Source: an uncultured Opitutaceae bacterium
GTDB lineage: Bacteria; Verrucomicrobiota; Verrucomicrobiia; Opitutales; Opitutaceae
Length of the DNA stretch: 5,713 nt
NCBI GenBank assembly: GCA_937902865.1
Contig: CALFNJ010000357.1
Coordinates: forward strand, 1 to 5,713
Reading direction: 5' to 3'
This document shows positions 1-4,319 of the stretch, piece by piece. Under the pieces are notes generated by a model. That model saw only the letters and a list, made by a program, of their open reading frames with translations. It ran no database searches and was not told the origin of the DNA. The translations under genes and the position numbers were made by a program. Positions within the stretch are counted from its first letter, which is position 1. Every line of letters begins with the position of its first letter.

Positions 1-280
1 CTTCGATTGGGACGACGTCGGCGAGTGGCCGGCGGTGGCCCGGCATCACCCGAAGGACGCCGCGGGCAACGTCGGCCGCGGACGCGCGCTGGTGGAGCAG
101 GGACGCAACAACATCGTGATCTCCGAAGGGGAGCACCTGGTGGCGGTGGTGGGGGCCGACGACCTGATCGTCGTGCACACGCCGGACGCCACGCTGGTGT
201 GTCCGAAGAGCCGCGCGCAGGACATCAAGCTCTTGCTGAAGCGCGTCGAGGCGGAGTCGGGCGGCGCACGCTGGCTTTGA
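1..280 (+). CDS. manC: Mannose-1-phosphate guanylyltransferase, C-terminal part (5' end outside window)
   Basis: This is the last 92 codons of a gene that begins before the window; the reading frame starts at base 2 and ends at TGA 278-280. The enzyme makes GDP-mannose from mannose-1-phosphate and GTP in the cytoplasm, feeding cell-surface polysaccharide and glycan synthesis. The fragment opens with FDWDDVGEW, the conserved block that follows the catalytic nucleotidyltransferase core in bacterial GDP-mannose pyrophosphorylases. It continues with DAAGNVGRG, then a beta-rich stretch (NNIVISEGEHLVAVVGADD, LIVVHTPDATLVCPKSRAQDIK) typical of the family's C-terminal end. The catalytic GxGxRxxPxT signature lies upstream and cannot be checked. 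yqgF starts 38 bases downstream on the same strand, so co-transcription is possible. The family call is firm. A different sugar-nucleotide pyrophosphorylase with the same C-terminal signature is a small possibility. Confidence 0.86.
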   Translation, partial: FDWDDVGEWPAVARHHPKDAAGNVGRGRALVEQGRNNIVISEGEHLVAVVGADDLIVVHTPDATLVCPKSRAQDIKLLLKRVEAESGGARWL

Positions 281-318
281 GCGGGCAGGCGGCCGAACGG
301 ATCTGATCTGACGACCTC

Positions 319-762
319 ATGCGCTGCCTCGGCATCGATTACGGCACGCGGCGGATCGGCCTGAGCTACGGTGATGAACTCGGCGTGGCTACGCCGCTGG
401 CCGCGCTGGTCGACGCCGATCCTTCCAAACGCTGGACAGCGCTGGCGGCGGTGGTGCAGCAGCGACGGATCACGGAGTTTGTGGTCGGGCATCCCCTGAA
501 CATGGACGACACGGTGGGGCCCAAGGCGAAGGAAGCGGAAGCATTCGCCGAGCGCCTGCGGGCGGAGTTTGGGAAACCGGTGCACCTGATCGACGAGCGG
601 CTCACGAGCTACGAAGCGGAGGCGTCGATCCCGAAAGGCCGCCGCCGTGAGGTGCGGGCGAGCGGGCTGATCGATTCCCGGGCGGCGACGCTCATCCTGC
701 AGGATTTTCTGGATCAGCAGATTCCACCGCCGGCAGAAAAGGATCCCGGTCCGGAGGACTGA
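319..762 (+). CDS. yqgF: YqgF/RuvX family RNase H-fold nuclease (putative pre-16S rRNA nuclease / Holliday junction resolvase-like)
   Basis: The product has 147 residues, close to the usual 135-150 for the family. YqgF has been implicated in 5' end maturation of 16S rRNA and is related in fold to RuvC-type resolvases; it acts in the cytoplasm. Visible motifs in order are LGIDYGTRRIGLS with the first acidic residue D7, VVGHPLNMDD at 55-64 (family GxPxxMDG), LIDERLTS at 90-97 carrying the second acidic site, and GLIDSRAATLILQDFL at 116-131 with D119 in the position of the third metal ligand. The RNase H-like acidic set therefore looks intact. The ATG at 319 puts the first beta strand (MRCLGIDYG) right at the N terminus, as is normal. 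No Shine-Dalgarno-like sequence precedes it. The proline-rich C-terminal tail (IPPPAEKDPGPED) is probably disordered. The stop lies 15 bases before the first palindromic repeat. Confidence 0.93.
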   Translation: MRCLGIDYGTRRIGLSYGDELGVATPLAALVDADPSKRWTALAAVVQQRRITEFVVGHPLNMDDTVGPKAKEAEAFAERLRAEFGKPVHLIDERLTSYEAEASIPKGRRREVRASGLIDSRAATLILQDFLDQQIPPPAEKDPGPED

Positions 763-777
763 GACGATCCAACGGAA

Positions 778-937
778 TTTCACCACAGAGGCACGGAGGC
801 ACAGAGACACGGAGCAGCCATTGGCCCACGGAACACACGGAATACACCGAAAGCCTGAATTTTTTCGGTGTGTTCCGTGTATTCCGTGGGCACTCCGAAC
901 GATTTCCTCTCGGTGTCTCTGTGCCTCTGTGGTGAAA
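778..937 (+). repeat. Large nested palindromic repeat, copy 1
   Basis: A 160-base palindromic element fills most of the yqgF-truA gap. The outer arms are TTTCACCACAGAGGCAC (778-794) and its exact complement (921-937). The left arm has an extra 8-base unit that makes it longer than the right. The inner arms are 824-852 and about 862-891, built from a repeated CACGGAAYA word, with two non-Watson-Crick positions (one C-A, one T-G) and a short loop containing a T-run. As RNA it could fold into one long hairpin. Translated, it gives the strings TEYTEHTEK and HGIHGTHRK. These recur as spurious ORFs in repeat-rich genomes; the element is not coding. It is reverse-oriented relative to the copy at 1783-1934. 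It might terminate yqgF transcripts, but there is no clean terminator T-tract at its end. Confidence 0.92.
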
Positions 938-1001
938 ATTCCGGTATCCGGCGTCCGTTTCGTCGCTGACGTCTTTTCTGGGGCTCTCTTATCTTCATCG
1001 C

Positions 1002-1766
1002 ATGTCTGCTTCTTCCGAAACTCTGCCGCGCTGGAAATGCGTCTGCGCCTATGACGGCACGCAGTTTGCCGGCTGGCAGAGCCAGGCGGAGGGGCGGGGG
1101 CTCGCGATTCAGGATGTGATCGAGCGGCGCCTCGCGCAGATTCTCGGCGCGCCGACGCGGATCCATGGCAGCGGGCGGACGGACTCCGGCGTGCACGCGC
1201 TGGCACAGGTGTTTCATTTCGACGCGGACTGGCGGCATGGTCCGGAGAAACTCGTCGCCGCGTTCCGGGTCGGATTGCCGCCGACCATCCAGGTGAAATC
1301 GGTGCAGGCGGCGGCGCCTGATTTCCACGCCCGGTTCCAGGCGACGGGCAAGCGCTACGTCTATCACCTGAGCCTGGGCGACGCGGATCCCTTCGCACGT
1401 CCGTATTGCTGGACGGTGTTCCGCGAGCTCGACCTCGCGGCGATGCAGGCGGCGACCGAGCTGCTGCGCGGACGGCATGATTTCCGGGCGTTCACGGCGC
1501 TGAACGGTCCGGCGAGAGAGGACACGGTGCGCGACCTGCGGCGATTCGATTTGGTGCGCCGCGGACGACGGCTGCAGGTGACGATGGAAGCGGAAGGCTT
1601 TCTCTACAAAATGGCGCGCAGCCTCGTCGGCGGGCTCGTCGCGGTGGGCGAAGGCAAGCTGACGCTCGCCGATTTGCGGGCGATCCTCGCCTCCCGCGAA
1701 CGCACGATGGCGGTGAAAACCGCCCCGGCGCAGGGGCTGTTCCTCGCGAAGGTATTTTATTCCTGA
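1002..1766 (+). CDS. truA: tRNA pseudouridine synthase A (TruA)
   Basis: TruA converts uridines 38-40 of the anticodon arm of many tRNAs to pseudouridine. The product has 254 residues, the usual length. The catalytic block GSGRTDSGVHA spans 57-67 with the nucleophile D61. Also visible are AYDGTQFAGWQ at 16-26, DFHARFQATGKRYVYHL at 107-123 with the conserved active-site tyrosine region, EGFLYKMARSLVGGLVAVG at 198-216, and the C-terminal APAQGLFLAKVFY at 241-253. All are complete. The ATG at 1002 leaves a short polar lead (MSASSETLPR) before the first strand. No Shine-Dalgarno sequence is visible upstream. The gene lies between two inverted copies of a palindromic repeat, with 64 bases between the upstream copy and the start and 16 bases between the stop and the downstream copy. 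Confidence 0.97.
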   Translation: MSASSETLPRWKCVCAYDGTQFAGWQSQAEGRGLAIQDVIERRLAQILGAPTRIHGSGRTDSGVHALAQVFHFDADWRHGPEKLVAAFRVGLPPTIQVKSVQAAAPDFHARFQATGKRYVYHLSLGDADPFARPYCWTVFRELDLAAMQAATELLRGRHDFRAFTALNGPAREDTVRDLRRFDLVRRGRRLQVTMEAEGFLYKMARSLVGGLVAVGEGKLTLADLRAILASRERTMAVKTAPAQGLFLAKVFYS

Positions 1767-1782
1767 TGGCGATCCTTCGGGA

Positions 1783-1934
1783 TTTCACCACAGAGGCACG
1801 GAGACACCGAGAGGAAATCCTTCGGAGTGCCTACGGAATACACGGAACACACCGAAAAAATTCAGGCTTTCGGTGTATTCCGTGTGTTCCGTGGGCCAAT
1901 TGCTTCTCGGTGCCTCCGTGCCTCTGTGGTGAAA
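1783..1934 (-). repeat. Large nested palindromic repeat, copy 2 (inverted relative to copy 1)
   Basis: This is a second 152-base copy of the truA-flanking element. The outer arms are 1783-1799 and 1918-1934 and are exact complements of each other. Compared by eye with the reverse complement of copy 1, it shows about six substitutions and one 8-base length difference in an outer arm. A central stretch of about 68 bases, including the CACGGAAYA inner hairpin, is identical. The element is asymmetric (A-run loop, and order of the C/T variants in the inner arms), so orientation can be assigned, and the two copies are opposed. It starts 16 bases after the truA stop and ends 34 bases before comF. 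No protein should be called here; TTEARRHREE and similar strings are translation artefacts. Confidence 0.92.
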
Positions 1935-1968
1935 TTCCGAGGATTGGGTTTTAGGTCGGCGTTGAGCG

Positions 1969-2703
1969 ATGAATGTCCTTTCCCGGTTGGTCCGCGACGT
2001 CGGAGACGTGGTGTTTCCGCGGAGCTGCGTGCACTGCCGGAGGCTGGTCGAGGAGGAGCACGGTTGGCGGCATCTCTGTGCGAAGTGCGTGGCGCAGCTC
2101 GAGTTCATCCGCGCGCCGCACTGTTCGACCTGCGGACATCCGTTTTACGGTGAAGTGGAGGAGAACCGGATGTGTCCGCATTGCGTCGGACTGGAGCCGG
2201 CGTTTCGCGAAGGGCGCACGGCGGTGCTGTTCAAGGGCCCGGCGCGCGCGCTGCTCATCGAACTGAAATATCATCAGGGGCTGCAGGTGTTGTCCGACAT
2301 GGAGCAGGTCTTTCGCCGCTCCCCCGAATTTCTGGCTTTCGTGCGCGATGCCGTGCTGGTGCCGGTGCCGCTGCATCCGCGCAAGGAGCGGGAGCGGGGT
2401 TACAACCAGAGCCTGCTGCTGGCGGAACGCCTGGCACGAGCGGCAGGCGGCGGCACGGCGGTGAGGCCGCTGCTGCGGCGCACGGTGGACACACAAACGC
2501 AAACGGCTTTCGACCGACGGACCCGGCAGGCCAACCTGAAAAATGCCTTTGCACTTGTCCGGACGGGCACCCTAAATCCCGCCCTGCATTACATCCTCGT
2601 TGATGACGTCTTTACCACCGGTTCCACGCTCAACGGATGCGCACGCGTATTGCGGCGCGGGGGTTGTCTGAATCTCGATGTCGTCACATTCGGCCACGGC
2701 TAA
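1969..2703 (+). CDS. comF: ComF family protein (zinc-ribbon plus phosphoribosyltransferase fold)
   Basis: The 244-residue product matches the ComF/GntX family, cytoplasmic proteins with a type I phosphoribosyltransferase fold. In naturally transformable bacteria ComFC supports DNA uptake or processing, but no fixed enzymatic substrate is agreed for the family. The N terminus holds four CxxC pairs: C20/C23, C37/C40, C52/C55 and C69/C72, enough for two zinc sites. Next come the family blocks VPVPLHPRKERERGYNQS (131-148) and TQTQTAFDRRTRQANLKNAF (175-194). The PRPP-binding loop ILVDDVFTTGST spans 209-220. All elements are intact. The ATG at 1969 gives the expected short N-terminal helix (LSRLVRDVGDVVFP) before the first CxxC; only a weak TTGAG precedes it. 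accD begins 7 bases after the stop, so the two are very probably co-transcribed. No other competence gene is in view, so a role in transformation is not supported here. Confidence 0.93.
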   Translation: MNVLSRLVRDVGDVVFPRSCVHCRRLVEEEHGWRHLCAKCVAQLEFIRAPHCSTCGHPFYGEVEENRMCPHCVGLEPAFREGRTAVLFKGPARALLIELKYHQGLQVLSDMEQVFRRSPEFLAFVRDAVLVPVPLHPRKERERGYNQSLLLAERLARAAGGGTAVRPLLRRTVDTQTQTAFDRRTRQANLKNAFALVRTGTLNPALHYILVDDVFTTGSTLNGCARVLRRGGCLNLDVVTFGHG

Positions 2704-2710
2704 AACCCAT

Positions 2711-3589
2711 ATGCATTTCGACAAACCGACCTACACGGTCCGCAAAACGAAGAAAAAGGGGGGCATCCCCAAGGGACTGTACACGAAGGATCCCGCCACG
2801 GGGGAGATCGTCTTCAACAAGGAGCTGGTCGACAACCAGATGGTGATGCCGAACAGCGGTTATCACTTTCCGATCGGCGCGCGGGAGCGGATCACGGCGC
2901 TGGTCGATGCGGATTCGTTCACGGAGACGGATGCGGGCCTGCGCTCGGCGGATCCCCTGAACTTCACGGACTCTCAGCCCTACAAGCAGCGCCTGAAGCG
3001 TTACGAAAAGGACAGCGGCCTGCCCGAGGCGGTCATCTGCGGCACGGGCAAGATCCACGGCATCGACGTCGCGCTGGCGGTGATGGATTTCCGCTTTTGC
3101 GGGGGCACGCTCGGCTCGGCGACAGGCGAAAAGATCACCCGGGTGGTCGAGCTCGCGATCAAGAAGAAGATCCCGTGCATCATCTTCAGCACCTCCGGCG
3201 GGGCGCGCATGCAGGAAGGCATCCTTTCGCTGATGCAGATGGCGAAGACGAGCGCCGCGCTCGGTCGCCTGGCGGAGCTGGGCCTGCCGTATATTTCCGT
3301 GCTGACGAATCCGACCACCGGCGGCGTCTCGGCCAGCTATGCGACGCTGGGCGACGTCATCATCGCCGAGCCGGGTGCGCTGATCGGCTTCGCCGGCCCG
3401 CGAGTGATCAAGGAGACGACGAAGCAGACGCTGCCCGCGGGCTTCCAGAGCGCGGAGTTTTTGCTGCAGCGCGGCCTGATCGACCAGATCGTGAGCCGTC
3501 TGGAGCAGCGCGACCGTCTCCGCGATATTCTGGCGGCGCTGCATCTGAAGAAGAAGCCGGCGCAGCCGGCGGAGAAGAAAGCAGGCTGA
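2711..3589 (+). CDS. accD: Acetyl-CoA carboxylase carboxyltransferase subunit beta (AccD), lacking the zinc-ribbon cysteines
   Basis: AccD pairs with AccA to transfer the carboxyl group from carboxybiotin to acetyl-CoA, the committed step of fatty acid synthesis. The 292-residue product carries the crotonase-like core in full: FCGGTLGSATGEKI (129-141), STSGGARMQEGILSLMQMAKTSAAL (160-184), GLPYISVLTNPTTGGVSASYA (191-211) and AEPGALIGFAGPRVI (219-233). From ATG 2711 the N terminus aligns without gaps to remembered E. coli AccD numbering, which is why I prefer it to the in-frame ATG at 2678 inside comF. The odd feature is that the positions equivalent to E. coli zinc ligands Cys27, Cys30, Cys46 and Cys49 are here D27, T30, M46 and S49, while flanking residues (IP, G22, TK, G31, EL, V45, P47, H52) are kept. 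The C-terminal tail is lysine/alanine/proline-rich. accA is not in the window. Confidence 0.96.
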   Translation: MHFDKPTYTVRKTKKKGGIPKGLYTKDPATGEIVFNKELVDNQMVMPNSGYHFPIGARERITALVDADSFTETDAGLRSADPLNFTDSQPYKQRLKRYEKDSGLPEAVICGTGKIHGIDVALAVMDFRFCGGTLGSATGEKITRVVELAIKKKIPCIIFSTSGGARMQEGILSLMQMAKTSAALGRLAELGLPYISVLTNPTTGGVSASYATLGDVIIAEPGALIGFAGPRVIKETTKQTLPAGFQSAEFLLQRGLIDQIVSRLEQRDRLRDILAALHLKKKPAQPAEKKAG

Positions 3590-3624
3590 GCGGCGGGAGC
3601 AGACGGCGGGGCGGATGTCGAACC

Positions 3625-3663
3625 GAACGTTCAACATTCAACGTTCAACGTTGAACGTTCAAG
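3625..3663 (+). repeat. Tandem 7-bp array (TTCAAC orientation) upstream of the four-helix bundle gene
   Basis: Heptamers run in register: GTTCAAC (3629-3635), ATTCAAC, GTTCAAC, GTTGAAC, GTTCAAG (ending 3663). The switch from CAAC to GAAC units makes a perfect 20-base palindrome, aacgttcaacgttgaacgtt, at 3640-3659. The array starts 35 bases after the accD stop. Its dominant orientation is opposite to the array at 4198-4239 beyond the four-helix bundle gene. Strings such as FNVQRSTFNVQR, produced on translation, recur in spurious ORFs of verrucomicrobial-type genomes. The element is non-coding. Confidence 0.85.
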
Positions 3664-3751
3664 GACGGCATCAGCCCTCGGAGTTTGGCTCTGTCACGCT
3701 TGACCGGTTTGAAATTTGACGGGGTGGATCGGCGTTACCTATGGCAATTTC

Positions 3752-4183
3752 ATGGGAACGACTTTCGATCTGGAGGAACGATTGCTGAATTATGCGGCGG
3801 CGGTGATTCGTTTTGCCGACAAAATCGGTCGTTCGCCGGCGGGGTCGCACGTGGCGGGGCAGCTGTTGCGCGCAGGCACTGCGGCCTTGCCCAATCACGC
3901 TGAGGCACAGGCGGCGGAATCGGCCGCCGATTTCGCGCATAAGCTCAGCATTTGCCTCAAGGAATTGCGGGAGACGCGACGCTGGCTGCTTCTCATTCAG
4001 CGAGTGCCGCTGATTGATCAACCTGCGGCGGTGAATCCGGTGCTTCGCGAAACGGAAGAGCTTGTCAGAATTTTCCATCGCAGCCGAAAAACTGTCCAAT
4101 TGCGGATTGCGCAGAGAGCAAAGGCGAGAGTTTCACCGACATCGTCTCCGCCGGACTTTCGCTCCCGCTCCGGCTCCGCCTGA
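3752..4183 (+). CDS. Four-helix bundle protein (23S rRNA intervening-sequence protein / Avd-like family)
   Basis: The product is 143 residues from ATG 3752. It matches the small four-helix bundle family known from proteins encoded in 23S rRNA intervening sequences and related in fold to the Avd accessory protein of diversity-generating retroelements. Supporting residues are FDLEERLLNYAAAVIRFADKI (5-25), AGSHVAGQLLRAGTAALPNHAEAQAAES (30-57), DFAHKLSICLKELRETRRWL (60-79) and ETEELVRIFHRSRKT (100-114). These four amphipathic segments correspond to the helices. Biochemical function is unknown; oligomerisation and nucleic acid binding are plausible from the family. A TTG at 3716 would extend the N terminus by 12 residues, but the homology-like region begins at residue 5 from the ATG, so I prefer 3752. 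Residues 116-143 form a basic, serine/proline-rich tail that exceeds the usual family end and is encoded by repetitive-looking DNA. The gene sits between opposed heptamer arrays in the accD-folC gap, suggesting insertion. No reverse transcriptase or variable repeat is present. Confidence 0.85.
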   Translation: MGTTFDLEERLLNYAAAVIRFADKIGRSPAGSHVAGQLLRAGTAALPNHAEAQAAESAADFAHKLSICLKELRETRRWLLLIQRVPLIDQPAAVNPVLRETEELVRIFHRSRKTVQLRIAQRAKARVSPTSSPPDFRSRSGSA

Positions 4184-4197
4184 GTTTGGCCCTCCGA

Positions 4198-4239
4198 GTT
4201 GAACGTTGAACGTTGGACGTTGGACGTTGAACGTTCTCG
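4198..4239 (-). repeat. Tandem 7-bp array (GTTGAAC orientation) downstream of the four-helix bundle gene
   Basis: Five heptamers lie in register: GTTGAAC (4198-4204), GTTGAAC, GTTGGAC, GTTGGAC, GTTGAAC (4226-4232), followed by a degenerate GTTCTCG. All units point the same way and are mostly opposite to those at 3629-3649. The array starts 14 bases after the four-helix bundle stop and ends 8 bases before the ancestral folC ATG at 4248, so it occupies most of the leader of folC. Confidence 0.85.
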
Positions 4240-4247
4240 TCTTCTCA

Positions 4248-4319
4248 ATGACCGCGCTGTCTTACGCTTCGATCCAGGACTAGCTTTTCTCCCTGAAGGC
4301 GCAGGGTGTCCGTTTTGGC
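4248..4319 (+). other. folC: Original 5' end of folC, interrupted by in-frame TAG at 4281-4283
   Basis: Reading upstream from the open folC frame gives ATG at 4248 in the same frame, then MTALSYASIQD, a TAG at 4281-4283, then LFSLKAQGVRFG leading directly into VDRMRALVEVLG. This reads as a normal FolC N terminus, in which a short first helix (commonly ...YLxSL...G...G(L/V)DRM) precedes the P-loop. A tyrosine is expected at the TAG, one base change from TAC or TAT. The resemblance on both sides of the stop is the evidence that translation once began at 4248. Either the stop is real and translation restarts at GTG 4320, or it is read through, or the base is a sequencing error. Confidence 0.78.

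Noticed and set aside
965..995. Possible truA promoter (CTGACG ... TATCTT)
   Set aside because: Each hexamer matches the consensus at only about four of six positions and the spacing is 19 bases, too weak to annotate.
821..1054. Small open frames through the palindromes, such as those encoding HGIHGTHRK or TEYTEHTEK strings
   Set aside because: The strings arise in several frames and both strands from the palindrome itself, so they are translation artefacts.
46..1398. 450-codon open frame on the minus strand
   Set aside because: It is antisense to manC, yqgF and truA, which have clear family motifs, and passes through the palindromic repeat. Its arginine/proline/alanine-rich composition is typical of a GC-rich shadow frame.
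2678..2710. Upstream ATG for accD overlapping the end of comF
   Set aside because: The 11 extra residues simply translate comF sequence in another frame, and the start at 2711 gives gap-free alignment with the E. coli AccD N terminus.
2684..3637. 317-codon minus-strand open frame opposite accD
   Set aside because: It is antisense to a fully recognisable AccD and has no recognisable domain.
3716..3745. Possible promoter TTGACG ... TATGGC just before the four-helix bundle gene
   Set aside because: The -10 match is poor (three of six); it would imply a near-leaderless transcript, which the sequence alone cannot support.
3752..4183. Diversity-generating retroelement based on the Avd-like four-helix protein
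   Set aside because: There is no reverse transcriptase, template repeat or variable repeat in the window; family similarity alone is insufficient.
3625..4239. Heptamer arrays as a minimal CRISPR
   Set aside because: The units are 7 bases with no spacers, and there are no cas genes.
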